Virus record (IMG/VR): IMGVR_UViG_3300046750_000033 | Coordinates: 1-35,115 of that record | Length of the DNA stretch: 35,115 bases | Source of the DNA: a virus | Direction: 5' to 3' (one strand) | In this document: positions 9,001-15,718 of the stretch, one piece after another | Position numbering within the stretch: the stretch's first letter is position 1 | How the letters are laid out: every line of letters starts with the position of its first letter | Notes under the pieces: model-generated | The model's input: only the letters and a program-made list of their open reading frames with translations | Databases searched by the model: none | Told to the model about the DNA's origin: nothing | Made by a program: the position numbers and the translations under genes

Positions 9001-9267
9001 GGTAGAAGTAATGCCGTCGAGAGTGTTTAACTCTGCAGCAGTAGAAGTAATAGCTACACCGCCAATCTGTACGGTGGTTGCATTAGTAGTTGCAAAAGTT
9101 GCTGTGCCTGTAAACGTAGGCCCTGCTGTGTCAGCTTTGGTTGCAATAGCAGTAGAGATTGCGTCGAACTCAGTCTCAAACTCAGCACCTTTAATAATCT
9201 TGTCGTTATCTCCAGAAGGTAACGAGTCTTTTGCTTCAAAGTCTGTGGTTTTAGTATAGTTGGACAT
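6019..9267 (-). CDS. Tail fibre / host-recognition protein, 1082 residues
   Basis: The N-terminal part (residues 1-70) holds MSNYTKTTDFEAKDSLPSGD, a common fibre start. Residues about 75-215 are a tandem run of 13-residue TTAELNILDGVTA units, a beta-helix-like shaft. Several VGIGTSSP segments with LxV strands follow, as in trimeric fibre shafts. A C-terminal globular domain begins near the EEGTW motif and ends in MVVYMTT. No S74 chaperone-peptidase catalytic end was recognised. The gene follows the capsid terminator, so it may be transcribed by read-through or an unrecognised promoter. It is likely the receptor-binding protein, although a second candidate virion protein is encoded at 1153-4482. 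Confidence 0.85.
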   Translation of the reverse strand: MSNYTKTTDFEAKDSLPSGDNDKIIKGAEFETEFDAISTAIATKADTAGPTFTGTATFATTNATTVQIGGVAITSTAAELNTLDGITSTTAELNTLDGFTGTVDDLNYAKDLRASGVTGDEFDILDGLTATAAELNILDGATLSTAELNLLDGVTATTAELNILDGVTSTGIELNILDGVTATTAELNLLDGITATTIELNYVDGVTSSIQSQIDTKSPIASPTFTGTVTIPTADINGGAVDGVVIGGTTAAAGSFTTVSATGNITVDGTVDGRDVATDGTKLDGIEASATADQTDAEIRAAVEAATDSNVFTDADHSKLDGIEALADVTDTTNVTAAGALMDSELTNLTAVKSLDQGVATTDSPTFAGLTTTADVSFGDNDKAIFGAGSDLQIYHDGSGSYIVDNGTGNLQIDANDFRVRKPDGSEAMIHANADGAVKLFYDGGATPKLETTSTGIDVTGTVVADGAEVIGDVAINTTTPATYLHIVPTDGELNDVFEGFRVSRSTSLKAAQFSTYSHAGGSATITSTVTTGSASGSFRVLSSADGSTTKSLLNISNGNDVSFYEDTGTTAKLFWDASAESLGIGTTSPSARLHLKNSTGSAATLLRLETGWNNPSGNKSIEWTDATNTLGRISVDYTAPKAKMRFGSLYNSGYQTGDVMTLTADGNVGIGTSSPQAELHVSNGSAGFEFKPDGISDGNSYMQVYDRVAGSYDTLRYYAAEHYFHISNDEKVRIDSSGNVGIGTSSPTTALTVSTDGTEQLTINRADSSINSGNTVGTILFTGDDPSANQTGAKIQVLAGANWASNDYASHITFSNDSSGTLTERMRIDSSGNLLVGTTDAAVGVGNTNTGHSIGAAGYAAHSRSGNASLFLNRTSSDGEIARFSKDGSTVGSIASEGGDSLIIQTGTTSGSGLHFHPSNATVAPARNGSRIDNALSLGSSSLRFRDLYLSDGVYLGGTTSANKLDDYEEGTWTVDASGAGDLSGTGLAYEGKYTKIGNTVICYLRITTTGADLQVTTYQLFAGLPFSISKSGTGTVITEDIDQFSRQGFAAIGGSNFAISKCGSSTGTSAVDAMVVYMTT
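8622..9045 (-). repeat. Tail-fibre shaft repeats (TAELNxLDGxT units)
   Basis: Units of about 39 bp encode TTAELNILDGVTA and variants such as TAAELNTLDGITS. Most diverge at third codon positions while the protein unit is kept, which indicates selection on the shaft repeat rather than recent duplication. Confidence 0.85.
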
Positions 9268-9304
9268 CTGAGTTTCCTATTGCAGAAAAGAAGGGAAAAA
9301 GTAG

Positions 9305-9325
9305 AAGGGGGCCATAAAGACCCCC
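9305..9325 (-). terminator. Intrinsic terminator after major capsid gene
   Basis: On the minus strand the RNA reads GGGGGUC, a UUUAU loop, then GGCCCCC (five G-C pairs, one G-U, one C-G), followed by UUCUACUUUUU. It lies 19 bases past the capsid stop and before the tail-fibre gene. It probably sets high capsid expression relative to downstream tail genes. Confidence 0.75.
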
Positions 9326-9343
9326 TGAGTTTTACGCTGCTTC

Positions 9344-10321
9344 TTACTCTGGAATAGCAAGAACGAAACCAGCTTCTGGACGGTACACTTCGATACCGTA
9401 CAGGCAGTCCGCAGTGTACAGAGTCGAGAGGTACTCTTGCTTGTACTGAGTTTGCGAACGAACTGCTTGCTGCTCTGCCATGACAAGTGAGTCAGTGTGG
9501 AACAAAAGTGCAGCACGTACGTCACCACCTGCTGTGTTGTTAGCAGCAGTTTCGATAGTACGGCAGTTAGCTGATACGTACACGTCGACACCATAAAGGT
9601 TGCCAATAAGACCAGTCTGAGTAGCCTGACCAGATACGAAGTCAGAAGACACGTAACGGTCGATACCCATGATGGTGTTACGCACTGAAGGAGGAATAAC
9701 GAAGTGTCGTCCGTCCATTGGTACGTTGTTGTCGTCCATCTTCTGAATCATTGCACGGAAAAACGCATCATTGAAAACGTCAGCAGCAACGACAGTGTCG
9801 TCCGTGTACTGAGTTACAGTAGTACCTGCGTCGTTAAAGAAACAACCAGAGTGCTCGTAGTCACCACCAGTAGCGGCTGGAGAAAACGTCTTAGTTCCGT
9901 CGCCGAAGCCAGTAGCTGCGGCGTGAAGGTCGTTGTCCATACGAGTAGCAAGAGCATAACCAGCATCTTCAGTATAGAACTGACGGAGGCTAGAAAGTGC
10001 TTGTACTTCTACGATGTCTTCGATCAGACGTGAATATTCAAAATGACGATCAACGTCAACAGTCAATTCACCTTCTGTGTTTGCAATGATAGTAACTGCA
10101 GTGTCAGCAGCCTTTGCATTCGCATCACCACGTACGGGCTTTGGAATGTGGAGCTTGTCGCCCTTTTTGCCGTTCATTGCAATACGCTTAACAAGTGGAG
10201 CCATTTTAAGGTTCTTTTGATAAGCAGCAATGATTTCGTCACTCCAAATTTCTGGAATAAACTTGTCAGCTTCAGTCTTTGCAGTAAAACCCGCTGCGCC
10301 GGGATAAGTTGCAGTAGCCAT
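9344..10321 (-). CDS. Major capsid protein (HK97-like fold)
   Basis: The 325-residue protein starts MATATYPGAAGF and contains FIPEIWSDEIIAAYQKNL, a KKGDKLHIPKP segment, a DVDRHFEYSRLIEDIVEVQ helix and a late FVIPPSVRNTIM stretch. This pattern is shared by coat proteins of T7-like and other marine podoviruses. It is preceded 14 bases upstream by the scaffold gene, as expected, and followed by a strong terminator. It forms the icosahedral shell; no protease gene is nearby and no maturation cleavage is evident. Function is assigned from family resemblance plus synteny. Confidence 0.88.
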   Translation of the reverse strand: MATATYPGAAGFTAKTEADKFIPEIWSDEIIAAYQKNLKMAPLVKRIAMNGKKGDKLHIPKPVRGDANAKAADTAVTIIANTEGELTVDVDRHFEYSRLIEDIVEVQALSSLRQFYTEDAGYALATRMDNDLHAAATGFGDGTKTFSPAATGGDYEHSGCFFNDAGTTVTQYTDDTVVAADVFNDAFFRAMIQKMDDNNVPMDGRHFVIPPSVRNTIMGIDRYVSSDFVSGQATQTGLIGNLYGVDVYVSANCRTIETAANNTAGGDVRAALLFHTDSLVMAEQQAVRSQTQYKQEYLSTLYTADCLYGIEVYRPEAGFVLAIPE

Positions 10322-10335
10322 GTCAATCTCCTAGA

Positions 10336-11133
10336 TTATTTGACTCGACCCTCCGCATAAGCTGCCATGATTTCGTCGGACAATGCTTGATAACGGTCAG
10401 GGTCATTTTTCATTAGTTTAATAATGTCGGCCCTACGATATACTTTTTTACGTGACTTCTCAGCACTGCCTCGTGCATTGCCTGTATTTGCCGCCTTAAG
10501 TGTTTGCTTACGTGCCTGTCTTTCGACTGCGGCAGTTTGCTGCGCTACTGTTTTTCGTTCTTTCCAGAGTGAAAAAAGTTCGTCAGCAGATTCAGCATCG
10601 TACTGTTGGTCAGCTTGTACAAACAACTGAGTCCTAATTTTAGAAGCTTTAATCCATTCTGCAAACTTAGGATCACTAAGGATTGTCTGCATGTCCGGGT
10701 GTTTAGCTTGAAGCGTTGCAAGTGACGACTGCTTTTTGTACTGCTCAGTGTACTGCTCTGCTTCTTTAATTTTAGGATGATTCTCAATAGCACGGTTTAC
10801 TGCGCCTTGAGGGTCTGTAAAATAGTCTATATCGTCTTCAGGCTCAACGTATTGTTGAGGTGCTTGTGGTGGTGTCTGACTACCGATGTAGTCGTCTACA
10901 ACCTTACGAAGTTCACCTACCTCAGAAGACTGACGACCCAAAAGCTTTTCAGCCTCTTGATGCATCTGTACAACTTCTTCCAAAGATTTATTTTGGTACT
11001 TTTCTGGTAGGCTAGATTGTTCTTCTACTTGAGGTTGCTCAACTTGTTCTTGTTGAATCTCTTCTACTTCGTTTTCAATATTGTCCACGTTGTCCTCTAC
11101 AGGCTGTGGATCAAGCATTGTTGCTCGTGACAT
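10336..11133 (-). CDS. Capsid scaffolding protein
   Basis: The 265-residue protein has a very acidic, Gln/Glu-rich N-terminus (NIENEVEEIQQEQVEQ). A helical SLEEVVQMHQEAEKLLG segment and an amphipathic middle follow. The C-terminus is basic and helix-turn-helix-like (KSRKKVYRRADIIKLMKNDP). Acidic start, helical core and a basic coat-binding tail immediately upstream of the capsid gene are the classic scaffold signature. It templates procapsid assembly and leaves before or during DNA packaging. The exact family is not determined. Confidence 0.82.
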   Translation of the reverse strand: MSRATMLDPQPVEDNVDNIENEVEEIQQEQVEQPQVEEQSSLPEKYQNKSLEEVVQMHQEAEKLLGRQSSEVGELRKVVDDYIGSQTPPQAPQQYVEPEDDIDYFTDPQGAVNRAIENHPKIKEAEQYTEQYKKQSSLATLQAKHPDMQTILSDPKFAEWIKASKIRTQLFVQADQQYDAESADELFSLWKERKTVAQQTAAVERQARKQTLKAANTGNARGSAEKSRKKVYRRADIIKLMKNDPDRYQALSDEIMAAYAEGRVK

Positions 11134-11169
11134 AATTAAACTCCGTGATTATAATCATTGTGGAGATGT

Positions 11170-11379
11170 TTATTTTCTACCTGCTTTTTCGTGCTCTTTA
11201 ACCCACCTCATGTGCCGTCCGGGGAAATCCCCAGAGTGGCCCTCAAGGTGAAAAGACGGGGCAGATACCAGTTTTGTAGCATCAGCACCACAACCGCACC
11301 TACTGGTTGTAGTACCGGACTCTACCATTTCTTCAAAAACATGCCCGTTAGTACAACGGAAGTCATAGATTTTATACAT
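11170..11379 (-). CDS. Small zinc-ribbon protein, FmdB-like
   Basis: The 69-residue protein starts MYKIYDFRCTNGHVFEEM with a later RCGCGADATKLVSAPSF and a basic C-terminus (HMRWVKEHEKAGRK). The start and CxCG knuckle match FmdB-type zinc ribbons often found in phage structural operons. Here the first knuckle keeps one Cys plus His (CTNGH), so metal binding may be altered. It overlaps the preceding 84-residue gene by eight bases and is followed by a 36-base gap before the scaffold. Its role is unknown. Confidence 0.7.
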   Translation of the reverse strand: MYKIYDFRCTNGHVFEEMVESGTTTSRCGCGADATKLVSAPSFHLEGHSGDFPGRHMRWVKEHEKAGRK

Positions 11380-11626
11380 CTACCGGGCCTTCTTCTTCTA
11401 CTTCAGCTTGCTCTCTGGCAACTTCTATAGTACCCTGTAGATTAATTACAGTAGCTAAAGCAGCAACCTGACCCTTACGATAGAATAGTTCTTCGGAGTC
11501 TTTTATGGTTTGTACATCAGCTAATTGTTGTGCGTTTGCAGATAACTCTTGAATGAGTTGTTTGAAACCTTCGTGATTGAAGAGTTCGTTGTAGTTGTTA
11601 AAATAGGTTTCAAGCTCAGGAGCCAT
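11372..11626 (-). CDS. Small helical acidic protein, first gene behind the capsid-module promoter
   Basis: The 84-residue protein starts MAPELETYFNNYNELFNHEG and is predicted helical, with an acidic tail (EVEEEGPVDV). An AGAGGA ribosome site lies just upstream. It is the first gene after the perfect sigma70-like promoter at 11658-11686, followed by the zinc-ribbon, scaffold and capsid genes. Similar short proteins are common upstream of scaffolds in marine podoviruses; function unknown. A head-assembly role is inference from position. Confidence 0.75.
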   Translation of the reverse strand: MAPELETYFNNYNELFNHEGFKQLIQELSANAQQLADVQTIKDSEELFYRKGQVAALATVINLQGTIEVAREQAEVEEEGPVDV

Positions 11627-11657
11627 AGTTTCCTCTAATGTTGTTAACTATAGTTTT

Positions 11658-11686
11658 ATTATAGCATACTTTTAAGCAGTTGTCAA
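11658..11686 (-). promoter_or_regulatory. Perfect-consensus sigma70-type promoter with extended -10 for scaffold/capsid module
   Basis: On the minus strand: TTGACA (complement of 11681-11686), a 17-bp spacer, then TATAAT (complement of 11658-11663) preceded by TGC, which is the extended -10 motif. Every consensus base is present. It overlaps the 3' end of the QueC-like gene and lies about 30 bases upstream of the 84-residue gene start. The phage encodes no RNA polymerase, so host holoenzyme would use it. Confidence 0.9.
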
Positions 11687-12349
11687 GTCTTTTCTCATGG
11701 CTTCTTGTCGTTCACAAGCATGGCACTCACCGCAAACAACAAAACCACTAAGCAACTCAGTAGGGTGCCTACAAGACCAATACATCTCACGGAGATCCTC
11801 AGGCATACTTAAGTATATACCTTTGCTTCGTTCTACAGAATTGTACGTCATGTGTTCAAAAGGAGCTAACCAAATAGGCTTAGCACGTCGGGTAGTACAT
11901 AAAGCATTAAGGACACCCTGAGCTTCTGCTCCTTCTTCTCTTCCTATGTTGTAGTCACCAGTGTAAACAACATTAAAAGACTTACCTAAACCTGAAGCTG
12001 CTCTCATGGCTTGAAACAAAGCCAGTGTCATGTCTTTACCGCCGGGGTACTTCATTTTCATAGAGTACACCGAAGAAGAAAACTCAAAGGGTCTTTGGTG
12101 TTTCTTCATGTAGTTTATTGTTTCTCTAACCGCCTCTGCTTCCGCTTTTACACGGCCTTCAGAGTTGTCAATGTGTATTGAATGTACATGTATTTCTTGT
12201 TCTGTATGCTCTAAAAGATTCCATAGTAATGATACACTGTCCATACCACCTGAGTACATTACTATAGCTGACTCGTTTTTGCTTCCTTTAAAGTAGTTTT
12301 TGTTTAAACATATATCTAAAGCTTGCTTTACTTTAGTTTCATAACTCAC
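11672..12349 (-). CDS. queC-like: QueC-like PP-loop ATPase (7-cyano-7-deazaguanine synthase family)
   Basis: The 225-residue protein has the PP-loop YSGGMDS at residues 32-38, which binds ATP in the QueC/N-type ATP pyrophosphatase family. A C-terminal zinc-site candidate is Cys193, Cys206, Cys209, Cys212 (WSCRHP, then CGECHACER). QueC converts 7-carboxy-7-deazaguanine to preQ0 for queuosine tRNA or phage DNA modification. The spacing between the first two cysteines (12 residues) is longer than I recall for bacterial QueC. The start is GTG, overlapping the upstream stop as GTGA. No QueD, QueE, FolE or DpdA is recognised here, so its product would have to feed on host intermediates, or it acts on another substrate. 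Confidence 0.75.
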   Translation of the reverse strand: MSYETKVKQALDICLNKNYFKGSKNESAIVMYSGGMDSVSLLWNLLEHTEQEIHVHSIHIDNSEGRVKAEAEAVRETINYMKKHQRPFEFSSSVYSMKMKYPGGKDMTLALFQAMRAASGLGKSFNVVYTGDYNIGREEGAEAQGVLNALCTTRRAKPIWLAPFEHMTYNSVERSKGIYLSMPEDLREMYWSCRHPTELLSGFVVCGECHACERQEAMRKDLTTA

Positions 12350-12606
12350 TTTTTTCTACGTCTCCCTGAGGCAGTAACTGCATGTTTAATTTTGGCTGGT
12401 CCTGTTTTACGACGTGCAGAAGAAGCTTTTTCAGCTTTAGTCATTTTAGCTGCAACGGCTTTAGGACGGCAAGAAGGATATGCACGTTTAGATTCACCTT
12501 TCTTTGCAGACTTACGCCCACAAGGTTTACCTGTCTTTACGTCTACCCATTCTTCCTTAAACCACTTTTTAAGGGCTGCGCCTTTCTTACTTTTTCTTAC
12601 GGCCAC
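12346..12606 (-). CDS. Small basic protein, DUF5872-like
   Basis: The chosen start is GTG at 12606, giving MAVRKSKKGAALKKWF (86 residues). Earlier in-frame starts would overlap the preceding gene further. It carries KEEWVDVKTGKPCGRKSAKK and a KRAYPSCRPK stretch, a pattern I associate with the DUF5872 family of short phage proteins, and ends RRRKK. The composition is very Lys/Arg-rich. It overlaps the QueC-like start by four bases. The function is unknown; two conserved Cys could bind metal, but this is not demonstrated. Confidence 0.7.
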   Translation of the reverse strand: MAVRKSKKGAALKKWFKEEWVDVKTGKPCGRKSAKKGESKRAYPSCRPKAVAAKMTKAEKASSARRKTGPAKIKHAVTASGRRRKK

Positions 12607-12748
12607 TTTTGTTACCCCAGTTCTTAGCGCCAACTTTGCGGCATTTAGCTACAGCACCAGAGGCGTATGCAGAAGGCCAAACCTTGTATCTGGACTTGAC
12701 CTTCTTTGCACAAGCGTCGTTAGCTTTTTTAGTTTTAGCTTTAGGCAT
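12587..12748 (-). CDS. Small basic phage protein (53 residues)
   Basis: The 53-residue product starts MPKAKTKKANDACAKKVK and contains RYKVWPSAYASGAVAKCRK, ending KSGRKKK. The VWPSAYASG-x-x-x-KCRK core recurs in short proteins of many phages, which supports it as a real gene. It begins two bases after the stop of the 20-residue mini-gene and overlaps the next gene by about 20 bases. Function unknown; strongly basic, so nucleic-acid binding is possible. Confidence 0.78.
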   Translation of the reverse strand: MPKAKTKKANDACAKKVKSRYKVWPSAYASGAVAKCRKVGAKNWGNKSGRKKK

Positions 12749-12750
12749 TT

Positions 12751-12813
12751 TTAGTACCCCTTGGGTTTGCTCTTACCTTTTTTCTTCTTACGCTTACCTG
12801 TACAATGTGGCAT
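12751..12813 (-). CDS. Candidate 20-residue lysine-rich mini-protein
   Basis: An ATG with a strong AAGGAGG ribosome site about six bases upstream opens a 20-codon frame, starting MPHCTGKRKKKKG and ending KPKGY. It fills the otherwise empty gap between two small genes. Half of its residues are Lys or Arg. The strong ribosome site and exact fit argue for translation, but the peptide is too short for certainty. Confidence 0.5.
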   Translation of the reverse strand: MPHCTGKRKKKKGKSKPKGY

Positions 12814-12823
12814 AGCAGCCTCC

Positions 12824-12970
12824 TTACTTTTTGTGGACTTTTTGGACTTCAAAGTTAGCTGACTTAGACGCACCCTTGTGTGGCTTGTAGCCGTCTGAAG
12901 GGTCTTTCATCAGCTTGTAACCTTTACCGCTTTTCATCCAGTGATGACCTTTAGGTGCCGGGACTTTCAT
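12824..12970 (-). CDS. Small basic phage protein (48 residues)
   Basis: The 48-residue product starts MKVPAPKGHHWMKSGKGYK and ends FEVQKVHKK. Such MKVPAPKGHHWM proteins are familiar short genes in marine podoviruses, so I consider it real. The start overlaps the stop of the upstream gene by four bases (ATGA). Lys, His and Gly dominate; function unknown. Confidence 0.78.
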   Translation of the reverse strand: MKVPAPKGHHWMKSGKGYKLMKDPSDGYKPHKGASKSANFEVQKVHKK

Positions 12971-13389
12971 TTCTTAGGCATCCTAACTTCTTTACCGTCT
13001 TGATAATAACGCATACCGCCCCCGTCTCCACGTATGTCTACGCTACGGCTCATATCAGCTACAGGCAAACCTTTACTTTTTTTCAAGTCTACGTTAGCTG
13101 CAGTGTAATCATCACCACCTGATTTTGACATGCCTGCTGCAGTTGCTCCAGAACCAACCGCCGCTCCTTTAGTTTGTTGAGTTCGTCTGTCTGCTTTAGT
13201 TCTTTTTTTACCTACAGTAATACCATCGCTTTTAGATTTTCGACCGGGAGTTTTTTTATTTACTCCCTGCAATTTGTCTAAAGCATCATCTAATTGTCGT
13301 TCTGCCTTTTTAACTTGTGAAGCAACACGTTGAACGGCTTTGCGTCCTGTTTTAGCATCTTTAGCTGCTTTAGCTATTCTTGCTGCCAT
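12967..13389 (-). CDS. Basic protein of unknown function (140 residues)
   Basis: The N-terminal half is a Lys/Arg/Ala-rich helix with coiled-coil character (VASQVKKAERQLDDALDKLQ). A disordered basic linker (KKTPGRKSKSD) and a Gly/Ser/Thr-rich stretch follow. The C-terminus is short (GGMRYYQDGKEVRMPKK). A GGAGATAAC ribosome site precedes the ATG. Part of the run of small basic genes between portal and QueC-like gene. I do not recognise a family; the composition suggests nucleic-acid or capsid-interior contact, which is inference. Confidence 0.72.
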   Translation of the reverse strand: MAARIAKAAKDAKTGRKAVQRVASQVKKAERQLDDALDKLQGVNKKTPGRKSKSDGITVGKKRTKADRRTQQTKGAAVGSGATAAGMSKSGGDDYTAANVDLKKSKGLPVADMSRSVDIRGDGGGMRYYQDGKEVRMPKK

Positions 13390-13399
13390 TGTTATCTCC

Positions 13400-13666
13400 T
13401 TACCATTTTTTACACGACCAGTATCGTGCCGTTAGTTTACTAGGTGGATTAGTGTCACACTTGTGACGTGCCCTAAACGACTTACGCCGTGCGGGTTGGT
13501 CTTTCTTAATAGTCATCTTGGCGTCACCAAAACGAATAGTCTTAGTCTTGTCACCTTCCTTGGCTACCACTACAAACTTTTTCGTTGGGTGGCTAGGCGT
13601 CCGCTTTGGCTTGTTGTACCCGCTTACGCCCGCCCGTGCTAGTTTTGGGTCCTTGGACTTTGGCAT
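13400..13666 (-). CDS. Small basic protein, DUF6321-like
   Basis: The 88-residue protein contains KRTPSHPTKKFVVVAKEGDK, then TKTIRFGDAKM, a RRKSFRARHKC stretch and a final ARYWSCKKW. The HPTK-x-x-VVAKEGDK-x-KTIRFG and RRKSF-x-ARH pattern is one I associate with the DUF6321 family of phage proteins. Two closely placed C-terminal Cys/His residues might coordinate metal. The ATG overlaps the portal stop region (13666). Function unknown, though it is recurrent next to portal genes. Confidence 0.78.
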   Translation of the reverse strand: MPKSKDPKLARAGVSGYNKPKRTPSHPTKKFVVVAKEGDKTKTIRFGDAKMTIKKDQPARRKSFRARHKCDTNPPSKLTARYWSCKKW

Positions 13667-13796
13667 TACTGAGTTCCTCCACCTTGGTTTCCAAGTGGTC
13701 CACCTTGGTTTGTAGGTCCGCTAGGTGTTGGAATGTCCCTTGGAAGTGGTTGTGGACTTGGTTGATTAGGTGTTGGAGTTCCCGGTCGGTTAACAT
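13593..13796 (-). CDS. Overprinted coiled-coil mini-protein in the portal 3' end
   Basis: A 67-codon frame starts at an ATG with GAAGG eight bases upstream. It overlaps the last 131 bases of the portal gene and the first 74 bases of the next gene in another frame. The product has a regular heptad pattern (QVHNHFQGTFQHLADL, then KVDHLETKVEEL) and a basic tail. In this region the portal reads as a low-complexity Pro/Gly/Gln tail, as expected if the second frame is the constrained one. Similar MLTxRE coiled-coil proteins follow the portal in some marine phages as I remember them. Translation is not proven. Confidence 0.5.
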   Translation of the reverse strand: MLTDRELQHLINQVHNHFQGTFQHLADLQTKVDHLETKVEELSNAKVQGPKTSTGGRKRVQQAKADA

Positions 13797-15717
13797 TGGT
13801 TTTGCCTTCTATTTCTTTATTTTTAAGTAAAGTTTCAGCGACTCTCATACGACGTTCAAACTCTTTGTCTTCTTGGTCACCTTCACGTAAGTTTCTAGTA
13901 ACTGCGTTAATACGGTCGATCTCAAGCTCCATAGGCACTGCCTCAGCCTCTGCAGCCAACTTAGTAGCTCTAGCAGACGATTCTTGAGCTTGTGCTGCCA
14001 AAGCCGCTGTCTGGGACTGTTGGAATTGCATTTGCGCCTGTTGTGCTTGCATTTGCATTTGTTGTGCTTGAGGATTGGGCTGCATTGCTTGCTGCATAGC
14101 TGCTAACAGCTCTTCACGGTTCGACAAGTTCATGTTGTCAATAATGCTTTGAATTAGCGTATTGTACAGCGGAGAGTCTTTTTGCATAGTCTGTAGTAAC
14201 TGCACAAGCTGAGTCACCTCGTACTCCCTAGCAATAATACCTAGAGTACTGCTTGCGTTAAACTTATAGTCCGCAACAGGATAGTTTTCAGGATCAAACT
14301 GCATGTAACGGTACGCAGCTTTCTTAACAAAAGGAATAAGGAAAGACTGCTGGAAGTTAATCAGTGTACGCTTATGACGTTTAATAATAGCGCCAAGAGA
14401 CATACTAATGCCAGCGGCAGTACTCTCGCCATTAACTTGACCTGCAATTCCTGCTGAGTCCACTGCTCCTGTTGCTTGCTGTACCATTTGCTGCAATGCT
14501 CCGGCCTGAGCAAAAGTAATTTGACTGACTTGACCAAAGTTGAACGGTTGAAGTACTTCTTTAGGATTTCCACTGGTTAGTATCATCTTTCCGGGGCGTA
14601 CTTCGGGTTTAGCGCCACGAGGCAGCCTAGTTGCGTCAATAGCCATCATAGGATGGATCGTAAGACTTAAAGCGTCAATTCTAGCACGTAGCTCTGTGTC
14701 CAAGGCTTTTTGAGAGTTGTAACCTTTTTCACACACGCCACGACCCCAGAAACGTCCGGGCACTACGTCCCAAGGAAACGCTACTACAGGACGATCTTGC
14801 ATCATGTAAGGGTTAGCTTCGGCCTTAAGCAGTATACCTCCGTTAGCGATCACTACAACGGCTTCTACGTACTTTGATTCAGACTCTTCTTCTTCTACCA
14901 AATTTTCTTCATCGTTGCTTAGAGCGGAATTGAGAAGCTCTCGTGGCACCAAACCGTAGTATTTTGTGAGACGTACTTTGTCGTCATTGTAGATTGTAAT
15001 GTCTTGGTCAGGTTCCAAGTCAGTATCAGGAGCAGCAGAACCAACGTAAACATTACGGTACACGCCTTGTTCTTGTAGTAGCTCTACTTGGTGCATACTA
15101 ACAAACTCGTCTACAGCAACACCCATAGCGTCGTCTACAGATGTGGCCACAGGGTCAATTAAGAAGTTCTGAGGTAGTACAGGCTTAAGCTTCACTTTAA
15201 CACGCTCAGTAATGTTTACTCCTACTGCTTGCAGGTCTCCGCCCATAATAGGTTGAGTAGCAGGAGCCATTTCCTTCATTTCTTCAATAATAATTTCTCC
15301 GACGCCTGTACCAAAGACTGCTGAGTTAATAAGACACTCTGCAACAGCCTTACGTACCATACAGTCTTCAAAGTCTTCAGTAAGCTTATTACGAAGGAAC
15401 TGTACGTCTTGCTTATTGGTGTCGCCAAGGTTGTCACTTACGTCAAACCACTTACCACGCCCAAACGTAGCTTCTTCTAGTTCTGCTACATTAGACTCTA
15501 CAGCCTGCTGAAGTGCAGGAGAAATAATACGGGAACGCTCAGACCGACGCTCACTGTCAGCAGGATCCCACTGACCACGCCAGAGTCGATAATATTCTTC
15601 AAATTTTTCTTCGTAATTTGACTCGTAATAGTCACGCCAATCCTCACATTTGGTAATGACCCAGTCCTCAATTGTCTCTTCAACCAGCAAAGGGTCTTGT
15701 TCGTATAGTTCATCCAT
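13666..15717 (-). CDS. Portal protein (head-to-tail connector)
   Basis: The 683-residue protein begins MDELYEQDPLLVEETIEDW and continues with YYESNYEEKFEEYYRLWRG. A SRIISPALQQAVES segment follows. The middle contains PFNFGQVSQ and the long AAGISMSLGAIIKRHKRTL helix. A Gln/Ala-rich coiled stretch and a Pro-rich tail end the protein. This matches the large portals of P22-like and marine podoviruses (P22 gp1 has 725 residues). It forms the dodecameric ring through which TerL packages DNA. It directly follows TerL, separated by one base. The last 40 residues are low complexity and coincide with the overprinted frame. Confidence 0.88.
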   Translation of the reverse strand: MDELYEQDPLLVEETIEDWVITKCEDWRDYYESNYEEKFEEYYRLWRGQWDPADSERRSERSRIISPALQQAVESNVAELEEATFGRGKWFDVSDNLGDTNKQDVQFLRNKLTEDFEDCMVRKAVAECLINSAVFGTGVGEIIIEEMKEMAPATQPIMGGDLQAVGVNITERVKVKLKPVLPQNFLIDPVATSVDDAMGVAVDEFVSMHQVELLQEQGVYRNVYVGSAAPDTDLEPDQDITIYNDDKVRLTKYYGLVPRELLNSALSNDEENLVEEEESESKYVEAVVVIANGGILLKAEANPYMMQDRPVVAFPWDVVPGRFWGRGVCEKGYNSQKALDTELRARIDALSLTIHPMMAIDATRLPRGAKPEVRPGKMILTSGNPKEVLQPFNFGQVSQITFAQAGALQQMVQQATGAVDSAGIAGQVNGESTAAGISMSLGAIIKRHKRTLINFQQSFLIPFVKKAAYRYMQFDPENYPVADYKFNASSTLGIIAREYEVTQLVQLLQTMQKDSPLYNTLIQSIIDNMNLSNREELLAAMQQAMQPNPQAQQMQMQAQQAQMQFQQSQTAALAAQAQESSARATKLAAEAEAVPMELEIDRINAVTRNLREGDQEDKEFERRMRVAETLLKNKEIEGKTNVNRPGTPTPNQPSPQPLPRDIPTPSGPTNQGGPLGNQGGGTQ

Positions 15718-15718
15718 A

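Noticed and set aside
9277-9606. 109-codon frame overlapping the capsid end and terminator
   Set aside because: It lies almost wholly inside the capsid gene in another frame, reads through the terminator, and has no ribosome site or domain.
11672-12349. Claim of 7-deazaguanine-modified phage DNA
   Set aside because: QueC alone is present; the transglycosylase DpdA and the other pathway genes were not recognised, so DNA modification cannot be asserted.
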